NCBI GenBank assembly: GCA_013288815.1
Contig: JABDBD010000029.1
Span: 1-33,638 of the forward strand
Length of the DNA stretch: 33,638 nt
Reading direction: 5' to 3'
Source: Gammaproteobacteria bacterium
Lineage (GTDB): Bacteria > Pseudomonadota > Gammaproteobacteria > DSM-16500
Within the stretch, counting starts at the first letter, position 1. Every line of letters starts with the position of its first letter. Under the pieces are notes generated by a model that did not search any database, had not been told where the DNA came from, and saw only the letters and a program-made list of their open reading frames with translations. Both the position numbers and the translations under genes were made by a program. Below are positions 15,621 through 23,006 of the stretch, piece by piece.

Positions 15621-16895
15621 ATGAAAAAATTACCGCCCCACTCCAAACTTGCTTTTATTATTTGCATACTCGCAGCTGCTTTTTATATGTATGAATTTAC
15701 TCTTCAAGTATCACTGGGCGTCATGACCAATGAATTAATGCGCGATTTAAATTTAAATGCTGCTAGCGTCGGACTAGTTTCTGCTTTTTATTTTTATGCT
15801 TACACTCCTATGCAAATTCCTGCGGGTTTTTTACATGATCGGTTTGGTCCGCGCCGTACTTTAACGATTGCTATTTTAACATGCGCCATTGGCGCACTGA
15901 GTTTTAGTTATTCCAACAGCATTGCGCATGCATCATTAGCGCGTTTTTTAATGGGAATTGGTTCTGCTTTTTCATTTAGTGGAGCATTGATGCTTATCGC
16001 TCGCTGGTTCCCCGCTAAGCATTTCGCTGTGTTATCCGGCTTCGTACAATTGATGAGCTCTGTAGGCGCTATCGGCGGTGAAGTTCCGCTAGCTGCTGCC
16101 ATTAATCAATGGGGATGGCGGCATAGTACGTTCTTCTTAGCTATTTTAGGACTTGGATTAGCGTTTGTTGTTTGGATGATTGTGAGAGACTTTCCATCAC
16201 ATCAAGCTTCATCTTCGCAACACCATCAACATCCCCATTCCGATCACTCACCTAATTTCAAATTATTATTTGGACGCACACAAGTTTGGTGGACTGCACT
16301 GTATTCATTTTTAATTTGGGCTCCTATCGCAGCATTTGCCGGCTTGTGGGGAATTCCATTTTTAGTGAGCGCATATCATCTGACGACACAAACCGCTTCC
16401 CTTGCTTGCGCAACCATTTGGGTAGGAATAGGTATTGGCTCTCCACTCAGCGGGTGGATATCCGAACAAATTGAACGTCGTTGCATTGTCTTAGCGACTT
16501 GCGCAGCGATTGGAATGATTGCAGTAACAGTCGTTATTTATTGCACTGTGTCAATGCCAATACTTTATGTGCTGCTTTTTTTAGTGGGCATTGCAGGTGG
16601 CGGACAATCGTTAGCATTTTGCGTCGTACATGACAATAGCCACCCTAAAAGCATAGGTGCAGCAATAGGTTTAAACAACATGGCAACTGTAGCCGGTGGT
16701 GCTGTACTTCAACCTTTGATTGGTTACTTGCTTTATCTCAATTGGAATGGCTCAATGAGCGGCCACACCCCTTTTTATAACACGCATGACTATCGCTTAG
16801 GATTGCTCATGATTCCGGTTTGTTATTTGCTGGCATTCATTATCAGTAGCAAATGTTTGAAAGAAACTTACTGTAAACAACTGCTCTCCCATTGA
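15621..16895 (+). CDS. MFS transporter, Pht-like group
   Basis: This 424-residue protein has about 12 membrane helices. The N-terminus FYMYEFTLQVSLGVMTNELM and the motif A loop GFLHDRFGPRRT are typical of the MFS branch containing the Legionella Pht nutrient transporters and related sugar-phosphate/anion symporters. RFLMGIGSAFSFSGALMLIARWFP is the usual helix 4-5 region of this branch. Members of the Legionella group bring amino acids or nucleosides into the cell across the inner membrane; the substrate here is unknown. The central cytoplasmic loop (about residues 193-212, SHQASSSQHHQHPHSDHS) is unusually rich in histidine. The gene is monocistronic, converging on the ankyrin gene at 16919 with only 23 bases between stops and no clear terminator hairpin. 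Confidence 0.85.
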   Translation: MKKLPPHSKLAFIICILAAAFYMYEFTLQVSLGVMTNELMRDLNLNAASVGLVSAFYFYAYTPMQIPAGFLHDRFGPRRTLTIAILTCAIGALSFSYSNSIAHASLARFLMGIGSAFSFSGALMLIARWFPAKHFAVLSGFVQLMSSVGAIGGEVPLAAAINQWGWRHSTFFLAILGLGLAFVVWMIVRDFPSHQASSSQHHQHPHSDHSPNFKLLFGRTQVWWTALYSFLIWAPIAAFAGLWGIPFLVSAYHLTTQTASLACATIWVGIGIGSPLSGWISEQIERRCIVLATCAAIGMIAVTVVIYCTVSMPILYVLLFLVGIAGGGQSLAFCVVHDNSHPKSIGAAIGLNNMATVAGGAVLQPLIGYLLYLNWNGSMSGHTPFYNTHDYRLGLLMIPVCYLLAFIISSKCLKETYCKQLLSH

Positions 16896-16918
16896 CAGTC
16901 GAGTCTAAATCAAGGATT

Positions 16919-18052
16919 TCAGGCTAAAGTAAGACGCTTCTCTTGCTCAATATCAACACCTGGACTAGGTGCATTCGGCGTTGGTTGAAAAAATGAAACA
17001 TCTCTCACAGAAAACTGCGGAACAGCTGATGTTATATCAACATCATCAAAATCTAATTCGGGTGCTGATGGTTCACAACTTAACCTCTCAAGAGGTTTTT
17101 GCTGAACTGGCTGAGTCATTTTCGTTGCAAATAACAACGAGACATATGCAGGTGGATTCATAGTCTCGCGTACATATGCAGCAATATGCTCAATGAGATG
17201 ATTATCCGCATCAAAACCAGCATAATCATAACCTGCTTTTTTGAAAGCAATCATCTGTTTTTGTAATTGTGAACATGCAATTAAAATAAAATCACTGTGC
17301 TTGTTTTGATTGCACGCACATAAATAAGCAATTGCTAGTCGTCGCTGAGTTGTAGCTTGCGCATGCGATGACAACACGAGCAGCTCATTTATCATTTTTT
17401 TACCTTCATGAAAAATCATATCTTGAGTTACATCATCATCTTTAAAAACGGTAAAGAATTTTATGGCTCTATGACGCGTAGTTTCATCTTGATAATAGTT
17501 GATATACATTCCTGACATTTCTAAAATCATTTGCCACGCAACACTAAATATCACTTTGCGCACACCTGCACAGTCTGTTATGTTTTCCAATACATCGTTG
17601 AATTTTTGTAAGTGGCGATATCCGATCCAGCTCGTTTGATAAGCTTTGTAAGCTTTTATCAAATTCACTAGCGCATGCATAGATACATCGCCTTTCATGC
17701 ATTGAATCGCAGCTGCATCTTTTGATTCATCCAGCAATGCACCATCCATGAGTAAGCAATAAACAATTTGATAATCATGACCATCATAACGTTGACGCTG
17801 CAATGCGCACGCTAATGCCGTCTCATTATTGCAACCTCGGCTGTTAACAGTCGAATAATATTTGGATTTTTCTTTTAATAATAATTTAACACCCTCTAAA
17901 TCACCATTTTTTGCTGCATCCATGAGCATAGAATCACTGATCGGTTGATCAAGCCATTTTCCTTTATATTCAACAAGTTTTGTTTTAATGAAATGAAACA
18001 CATCATTTGCAGCGCTAAGCAAAGAATAATTTTCTGTATCGCGTACGTTCAT
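16919..18052 (-). CDS. Ankyrin-repeat protein, possible effector
   Basis: The product is 377 residues, soluble, without a signal peptide. The start at 18052 is fixed by a strong GGGAGG site (18058-18063); an in-frame ATG at 18079 is less likely. Near residues 37-115 there are ankyrin-like units: SMLMDAAKNGDLEGVKLLL and ETALACALQRQRYDGHDYQIV followed by YCLLMDGA. The middle (about 120-300) is helical and unrecognised. The C-terminus is a proline- and acid-rich tail with PSAPELDFDD, FQPTPNAPSPG and a final EQEKRLTLA. Tails ending in short polar or charged stretches are common in Dot/Icm substrates, but this alone does not show secretion. It follows the other ankyrin gene on the same strand after 90 bases. 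Confidence 0.78.
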   Translation of the reverse strand: MNVRDTENYSLLSAANDVFHFIKTKLVEYKGKWLDQPISDSMLMDAAKNGDLEGVKLLLKEKSKYYSTVNSRGCNNETALACALQRQRYDGHDYQIVYCLLMDGALLDESKDAAAIQCMKGDVSMHALVNLIKAYKAYQTSWIGYRHLQKFNDVLENITDCAGVRKVIFSVAWQMILEMSGMYINYYQDETTRHRAIKFFTVFKDDDVTQDMIFHEGKKMINELLVLSSHAQATTQRRLAIAYLCACNQNKHSDFILIACSQLQKQMIAFKKAGYDYAGFDADNHLIEHIAAYVRETMNPPAYVSLLFATKMTQPVQQKPLERLSCEPSAPELDFDDVDITSAVPQFSVRDVSFFQPTPNAPSPGVDIEQEKRLTLA

Positions 18053-18142
18053 GCAAGCCTCCCATATGAGCCATTTCATATCTCACAATTCAACCTAGAT
18101 TCAAGAGTAGAGGAAAAAATTACAAAAGAAAAGGGTTTAGGT

Positions 18143-19306
18143 TTATGCAACAGGCCGCGTATTTGATGATGAAGAATCCAAACGATTATCCACTGAAAGA
18201 GTATTTGATAACTTATTCCGAGTAACAATAAAAACTTGCTTGGAAATAAATGCAGCCAAGCTCAAAGGCAAGACATCAAAATTAACATCATTAATAGCAT
18301 TGGGAAACATATCAATCATAGCTCTTTGAGAGAAAACAGGTATCCCTTGATTCGCAATCTCTGACGCCCAATTTGACTTAATTCTTTTAAACTCTTCAGG
18401 CGTCAATTGTGATAATAAATTAAGATTATTTACAATACTAACAACATGCCAGTGTAAATTTGTGTATACAAAACTTTTCGTTTTAAATGCACGGCAATCC
18501 GATCTAGGACTATTCGATGGCAATGACAAACAATCTTCAGCTGCCTTTTCTTTAAATATGGTTTCAGCTGTAATATCGGGAACAAATTCAATCGCATCTC
18601 CTCTTTCATCTTGTCTCTCTATCGAAAAAAGCCAGTCACTGGTTTGATGCGTTGGCACAAAACCCGCAGAATAAAATGCCGTTTTTTTATTAGAGCGATG
18701 TATCTCTTCTGCTTTTAGTTCAGGGGAGTATCTAATAATCTCTTGAACCATGAGTTCATTACGTAACATCGCCGCATAATGAATCGGAAAAAATCCTCGC
18801 GCATCACAAATATCAACACGCGCACCGTGCTCTAAAAGATAAACAGCAAGATCTATCATGCCACACTTGATAGCCAGTATGAGCGGTGTATTTCCATTGA
18901 GAGGTGAGCTGTCAATAACATTTATTTCTTCAAGAAGTGTTTCAGCTTTGTAAGGAGTTATATTTGTTTCCTTTGGATCATTAGCAACAGACCTTTCATG
19001 ATACTGAGCATCATCTGCAATTTTCCCCAATAAAACTGTATTACCTGTTGCGGGGTCAAATCTCTGCATATTGTTATATCCTACCAATAAATCAACTTTT
19101 AAGATTAATTTTTCATGAGCGGCAGCAGGTAATTCTTCTGTAAACATTACACTTCGATTTCCACCTTGCTTTTTTGCAGTTGAAACAGCAAGTTCAGCGT
19201 TAGAAATCAAGCTCTTACTATCCTTACCATGTTGCGGATAAACGGCGATACCTATTATGCCAACATCGTATCCGAGAGCATACTCGAGTAGAACACTACT
19301 ACTCAT
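18143..19306 (-). CDS. Chimera: C-terminal GGDEF remnant fused to ankyrin repeats
   Basis: The product is about 387 residues. Residues about 14-55 (DVGIIGIAVYPQHGKDSKSL, then ISNAELAVSTAKKQGGNR) match the last third of a GGDEF diguanylate-cyclase domain, where SIGIAxYPxxGxDxxxLLxxAxxAxxxAKxxGxNR is standard. The following AAAHEKLILKVDL resembles the linker to an EAL domain. The catalytic GGDEF half is absent: an in-frame TAA lies about 30 bases upstream and no match occurs beyond it. Residues about 138-230 hold ankyrin repeats (NTPLILAIKCGMIDLAVYLL, FFPIHYAAMLRNELMVQEII). The rest is unrecognised, ending in a Ser/Asn-rich tail. It cannot make cyclic-di-GMP. The start is uncertain (ATG 19306 or TTG 19312), with no good ribosome site, so decay to a pseudogene is possible. 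Confidence 0.72.
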   Translation of the reverse strand: MSSSVLLEYALGYDVGIIGIAVYPQHGKDSKSLISNAELAVSTAKKQGGNRSVMFTEELPAAAHEKLILKVDLLVGYNNMQRFDPATGNTVLLGKIADDAQYHERSVANDPKETNITPYKAETLLEEINVIDSSPLNGNTPLILAIKCGMIDLAVYLLEHGARVDICDARGFFPIHYAAMLRNELMVQEIIRYSPELKAEEIHRSNKKTAFYSAGFVPTHQTSDWLFSIERQDERGDAIEFVPDITAETIFKEKAAEDCLSLPSNSPRSDCRAFKTKSFVYTNLHWHVVSIVNNLNLLSQLTPEEFKRIKSNWASEIANQGIPVFSQRAMIDMFPNAINDVNFDVLPLSLAAFISKQVFIVTRNKLSNTLSVDNRLDSSSSNTRPVA

Positions 19307-19396
19307 AACCAAAATAAGGACAGTGGCGCTTAATGCTTAATAACCAAGATTCCATGATTATTCATCCATAACATCAGCTAACTATTACAGATTCAA

Positions 19397-19425
19397 TTTA
19401 AAAACACCCTACTATAGTATACAAT
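19397..19425 (+). promoter_or_regulatory. Weak candidate promoter for the outer-membrane protein gene
   Basis: TTTAAA (19397-19402) and TACAAT (19420-19425) are spaced by 17 bases. The -10 overlaps the short palindrome ACTATAGT at 19411-19418 only at its edge. The leader would be about 120 bases. Confidence 0.22.
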
Positions 19426-19554
19426 CAAATCAATCAATGGAATATCCCTATAATTATCACCTATGTAAAGTCAAATTAATTACTACAAAACGTTGCATTT
19501 TTGCCCAACATTAGCCATTATATGACAATACTCATCTTAGAAGGAATGGAATCC

Positions 19555-20367
19555 GTGACGACACGCACTAAATTATTCTTATTTGTTTTAGCTGAACTTG
19601 CCTTACAGCCTGCGCTAGCAAGCCAAACAGCGCCGAATTTGGCTATTACTTCTCCCTCTGTCGAATCTCAGCAAACAAAACCACTGAATCAACAAGGCTC
19701 ATTTTTCTCAAAGTTTAGCCCAAAACGAGCAACCATCATGCTTCAATTGGGCGGCTATCGTGCTTCGCAAGGTAGCGCACAAAATATCGGGATTGCAGGT
19801 TTGATAGGCGATCGGTTTACAGTGACACAACCTTATGGACAAAATGTCTTGGCCGGTCTGGGTTATTATGTTGATGGAATGAACCTCGGTCAGCATCAGT
19901 TTTTATTTGGATTAAATGCATTTTACTTTGCACCTACCTCGGTGAAAGGTAATGTTGTTCAAGAACAGTTATTCACTAATCTTGCATATCGTTATTCAGT
20001 CACCCACTATCCAATTTATTTTGCGGCAAAAGAGTTAGTCAACCCTAACGATGCGTACACTCTGACACTAGATCTAGGTGTAGGCCCTAACATTATGCAG
20101 ACTAGTAATTTCAGCGAGACTTCTCTTGATGGCGGCGTCACTCAACCTGACAGTATCTTTTCGGGACAAACCCGCGTCGCTTTCAGCGCAACCGCTGGGC
20201 TTGGCGTTAGAATTAATCATGCATTTGGACATGTGCCGCTGGAAGTAGGTTATCGCTTCTTCTATTTAGGACAAGGCAGCTTAAACAGCATTAACAGTCA
20301 GGTAACGAATAAGCTGAATACAGGCAATTGCTATGCGAATGCTTTGGTTTTTTCTATTTCTGACTAG
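19555..20367 (+). CDS. Outer-membrane beta-barrel protein
   Basis: The product is about 270 residues. I prefer the GTG at 19555, because AAGGA (19541-19545) sits 9 bases before it and directly abuts the ATG at 19546. Both give a signal peptide (TRTKLFLFVLAELALQPALA). The mature protein has alternating hydrophobic strands with Gly and aromatic residues (QNVLAGLGYYVDGMNL, HQFLFGLNAFYF, RVAFSATAGLGVRINHAFG, LEVGYRFFYLGQG). It ends in NALVFSISD rather than a terminal aromatic, a slightly unusual barrel end. It resembles the small surface-antigen barrels (OmpA/OmpW-like, about 8 strands) abundant in Legionella and Coxiella. The role is probably surface structure or a pore, not further definable. 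A second barrel of similar type lies at 32125. Confidence 0.75.
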   Translation: MTTRTKLFLFVLAELALQPALASQTAPNLAITSPSVESQQTKPLNQQGSFFSKFSPKRATIMLQLGGYRASQGSAQNIGIAGLIGDRFTVTQPYGQNVLAGLGYYVDGMNLGQHQFLFGLNAFYFAPTSVKGNVVQEQLFTNLAYRYSVTHYPIYFAAKELVNPNDAYTLTLDLGVGPNIMQTSNFSETSLDGGVTQPDSIFSGQTRVAFSATAGLGVRINHAFGHVPLEVGYRFFYLGQGSLNSINSQVTNKLNTGNCYANALVFSISD

Positions 20368-20385
20368 GATTATTTTTCTGCATAC

Positions 20386-20445
20386 CAGCAGCTTGCTTCC
20401 CAACGATAGGCAGCTGCTGAGAAACTTCTGCCCGCTTGCGCGGGC
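20386..20445. other. Two hairpins between convergent genes
   Basis: CAGCAGCT (20386-20393) pairs with AGCTGCTG (20412-20419), and GCCCGC (20430-20435) pairs with GCGGGC (20440-20445) around a TTGC loop. They lie between the stop of the barrel gene and the stop of the small repeat protein. Neither is followed by a T-run on either strand, so they are not classic intrinsic terminators. They may stabilise 3' ends or slow polymerase. Confidence 0.5.
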
Positions 20446-20456
20446 GACTGATTGAT

Positions 20457-20804
20457 TTACTTAGCGCCCGAGCACAGTTGAGACCAATCGAGTTGGCTAA
20501 GTCCAGCATTTGCCGCTGCTAGCGCACATCGAACAGGCGCATCTGAAGTAGCCCCTGAGCATAAGACAGACCAATTAAGATTAGAAAGACCCGCAGCATC
20601 AGCTGCTTGCGCACAAGTAACTGGGCCATTTGAAGTAGCTCCCGAACAAAGACGTGCCCAATCAAGCTGAGAAAGTCCAGCATCAGCTGCCGCATTGACA
20701 CAGACAACTGGGCCTGGCAGCGCAGCGCCTTTATTATTATCATCAGCAGCATAGGATACGGTAGCAGCAAAGATTACGGTGAAAACCAGCAGACATTTTC
20801 TCAT
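20457..20804 (-). CDS. Small secreted protein of three two-cysteine repeats
   Basis: The product is 115 residues. Residues 1-19 are a signal peptide (MRKCLLVFTVIFAATVSYA). After a short linker come three tandem units of 29 residues starting at GPVVC, GPVTC and APVRC, with the consensus PVxCxxAAxxAGLSxLxWxxLCSGA. Each unit has two cysteines 18 residues apart framing helix-like stretches, so one disulfide per unit is likely, giving a compact secreted helical repeat. Similar C-x-x-A-x-x-x-G-L-S...L-C-x-G-A units occur in other proteobacterial secreted proteins of unknown role, as far as I recall. A strong AGGAGAG site precedes the ATG at 20804. It stands alone and its function is unknown. Confidence 0.78.
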   Translation of the reverse strand: MRKCLLVFTVIFAATVSYAADDNNKGAALPGPVVCVNAAADAGLSQLDWARLCSGATSNGPVTCAQAADAAGLSNLNWSVLCSGATSDAPVRCALAAANAGLSQLDWSQLCSGAK

Positions 20805-20920
20805 GGAACTCTCCTAATCTAGTATATCCATTATACTATATCTCACCTTGCTTACGGTGTAACTATTCTGCATAAATATTCAGGAGTTGAGGGATAGCCG
20901 TATAATGCCTATTGAGGTTT

Positions 20921-21003
20921 TTTCGCTTCTCCCCTTGTGGGAGAAGCCGCCGAAGGCGGATGAGGGGTGTTTTTGACTTAAAATCACCCCTCACCCGTCG
21001 CTT
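20921..21003. repeat. Partial copy of the CTCTCCCC/GGGTGAGGGG repeat
   Basis: CTTCTCCCC...GGGGAGAAG-type symmetry (20926-20946) and GAGGGGTG...CACCCCTC (20962-20992) match the inner blocks of the element at 10943-11133. The outer 14-base ends and the right-hand quarter are missing, and the copy breaks off after CACCCGTCGCTT. It is a remnant. Confidence 0.75.
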
Positions 21004-21011
21004 AAAAAATA

Positions 21012-21132
21012 GAGAACTTAAACATCGTTCCAGCCTGACATTACAAATGTCAGGCGTTATTATAACTAAGTGAGAAATTTTGCGCGGTCAAAATGTAGAC
21101 AAAGGCCTTGCTGCAAAGCAAGGCCTTTTTTT
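21012..21132 (+). ncRNA. Possible small RNA (two hairpins ending in a terminator)
   Basis: Between the repeat remnant and the end of the minus-strand propeller gene there is a perfect 10-bp hairpin (GCCTGACATT 21033-21042 with 21046-21055, loop ACA). About 45 bases later comes a strong intrinsic terminator whose T-run is best on the plus strand, where no gene precedes it. This would fit a plus-strand small RNA of about 120 bases. I found no clear promoter for it, and the terminator may simply serve the minus-strand gene. Confidence 0.2.
21102..21132. terminator. Intrinsic terminator hairpin
   Basis: AAGGCCTTGC (21102-21111) pairs perfectly with GCAAGGCCTT (21118-21127) around TGCAAA, and is followed on the plus strand by TTTTT to 21132. 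It begins three bases beyond the stop codon of the minus-strand gene ending at 21135; in that direction the tail after the stem is only TTTGTCT-like. It is probably bidirectional and most likely ends the propeller gene's transcript. Confidence 0.6.
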
Positions 21133-21134
21133 GA

Positions 21135-22874
21135 TTAATTTCCAGGAAATAAATTCGTTATATTTTGCCAGTTTGTACTAGAACCAGCAGGCGTCACATA
21201 AACCGCATACACTTGGTTACTCGCAACACTTGGGCTAGGAGGATTCGTGAAAATAGCTTGCTGAGTTGATACTAAACCTCCATAAACATAACCTACTAAA
21301 GTTGGAGTGTTCTGTGGTAGTTGATCTAGCTGTAAAATATGTCGGCTATCATAAAAACTACCATTCGGGATAAACTCTCCAGCTAGCCCCATATACAAAC
21401 AAGACGCGAGCGGTTGTCCGCTACACAGCGGTTGCAGATTCGCATATTCCTGAACGTTTCCAGAACTATCATAGCTAATTAAATCCAAAATATTTCCGTA
21501 CAGAGTACTATTATTGTAGTTCAATCCATTCGTCGCCCAATACAGGTTGCTGAGGCCTGAGAAAGTTGCGGCATACGATTGATTGTTACTAACACTATAC
21601 ATCGATAAATTAGGTGATAAATATTGATTGGCTTGCTGATTAATAAAATTATTATTCATACTAGCCGGTTGTAAATTCGCACCAAAATAAATGCCATTCG
21701 TCCACACTAACGCATTATCGCCTGGAGTAAATGGCCCGCCCTGAGCAAATAACGTTTGCGTGGTGCCCAGCATGAATGGCATCAACGTATAATCGCGTCT
21801 TCTCCATCCAGAACCATCGAGGTCAGCATGTGTCACCGTATTAACAATGGTAACGGATGCAAGTGTTGGATCAGCAGTAAACTGATAAATACTATCCGTA
21901 TATGTCTGTGAACTACTTGGTGGTGGAGGCGCACAATAATCTCCTCCCTCGCAATCTTGACCAAACGTTAAATAAAAATAATTTCCAATTTTACCAAGCT
22001 GACCACCGGTTACCTTAAACTGGGGAATACTCGTGTTATAAGTAACAAACGGAGCTAAATTCGTATTATTATTAAGAATCGCATTGATCATACCTGGGAT
22101 ATTTATTGCTGTGATGGTATTTAAGGTAGTCCAATTGACATTATCAGGCGTATAAAACCCACCAATAATATACAGAGTGTCGCCATCTTCTAAATACTGT
22201 GGATTCGTACTGGTTAATTGCTGCTTGACGACTAAAGGTAAATTGGTACTGCTATAACTCATAAAAGTACTTTGTGTCGTACTCGGATTAAAAACATAAA
22301 GACCCGTGATAAAATCTCGATTAAAGTCGTGAAAACTACCCGTGCTGCCACTGACAAGCAGCCAATTACCTGCATGCTGTGCCGTAATTGGATCTCGCAC
22401 AGCGGGTAACCCAGCACTATTCACTGGCACCAAGGAAATGTTAGGCAACACAGTAGAACCAGCAATAACATTCACACTTAGAGGATACTGCACACCATCA
22501 GCACTCGGTTGAGCCCACTCTTTTAACATACCTGTCATCGTCTGCGCAGTAGACGCAGCTTGCAAGGTCACTTGAATCGCACAAGACTGTCCAGGAGTTA
22601 ATAGGGTACCACAGGTAGAAGATGCTATAGAGAACCCACTGCCACTAGCAAAATTACTTTGGTCTATGACAGTGACATTAGTTCTAGACGTAATATTCGT
22701 AACTGTAAACGTAGCAGTTGCAGACGATGTGGCAACAACTGACGCAGGAAACGGTATAGTGGGTGTAATTGAAATCAGATGCGCATATGCCGCCATCGGA
22801 AAAATCAGGATTAAAGTGAGGATAACCTTAACACTACCAAAAAGTCTTTGCCGAAATTTCATCTTATTCTCCAT
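21135..22874 (-). CDS. Secreted protein: Ig-like domain plus beta-propeller-like region
   Basis: The product is 579 residues. Residues 1-31 are a signal peptide (GSVKVILTLILIFPMAAYA); starts at 22874 and 22862 both have plausible ribosome sites. Residues about 32-140 are an Ig-like domain of the ASH/choice-of-anchor kind, marked by STCGTLLTPGQSCAIQVTL. The remaining 430 residues contain repeated strands with Gly/Asn/Trp turns (GDTLYIIGGFYTPDNVNW, GQLGKIGNYFYLTFGQDC, NLYWATNGLNYNNSTLYG), suggesting a kelch- or galactose-oxidase-like propeller. The repeat is too divergent for me to count blades. A PPPPSSS stretch interrupts it. It is a likely exported, glycan- or protein-binding protein. The same Ig-like signature occurs in the GH17-like gene at 32884. 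Confidence 0.75.
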   Translation of the reverse strand: MENKMKFRQRLFGSVKVILTLILIFPMAAYAHLISITPTIPFPASVVATSSATATFTVTNITSRTNVTVIDQSNFASGSGFSIASSTCGTLLTPGQSCAIQVTLQAASTAQTMTGMLKEWAQPSADGVQYPLSVNVIAGSTVLPNISLVPVNSAGLPAVRDPITAQHAGNWLLVSGSTGSFHDFNRDFITGLYVFNPSTTQSTFMSYSSTNLPLVVKQQLTSTNPQYLEDGDTLYIIGGFYTPDNVNWTTLNTITAINIPGMINAILNNNTNLAPFVTYNTSIPQFKVTGGQLGKIGNYFYLTFGQDCEGGDYCAPPPPSSSQTYTDSIYQFTADPTLASVTIVNTVTHADLDGSGWRRRDYTLMPFMLGTTQTLFAQGGPFTPGDNALVWTNGIYFGANLQPASMNNNFINQQANQYLSPNLSMYSVSNNQSYAATFSGLSNLYWATNGLNYNNSTLYGNILDLISYDSSGNVQEYANLQPLCSGQPLASCLYMGLAGEFIPNGSFYDSRHILQLDQLPQNTPTLVGYVYGGLVSTQQAIFTNPPSPSVASNQVYAVYVTPAGSSTNWQNITNLFPGN

Positions 22875-23006
22875 CTGATTTCATCCTTAAAATAAATGGG
22901 TTTTATAAGTTTATAATTTTTTTGATCAGGTGTCACAGCTTTCCTGTCAAACCCTAAGCTAGACCGTAAAAAATTATCAAAAAAATGGATGACAGCGGCT
23001 CGAACA

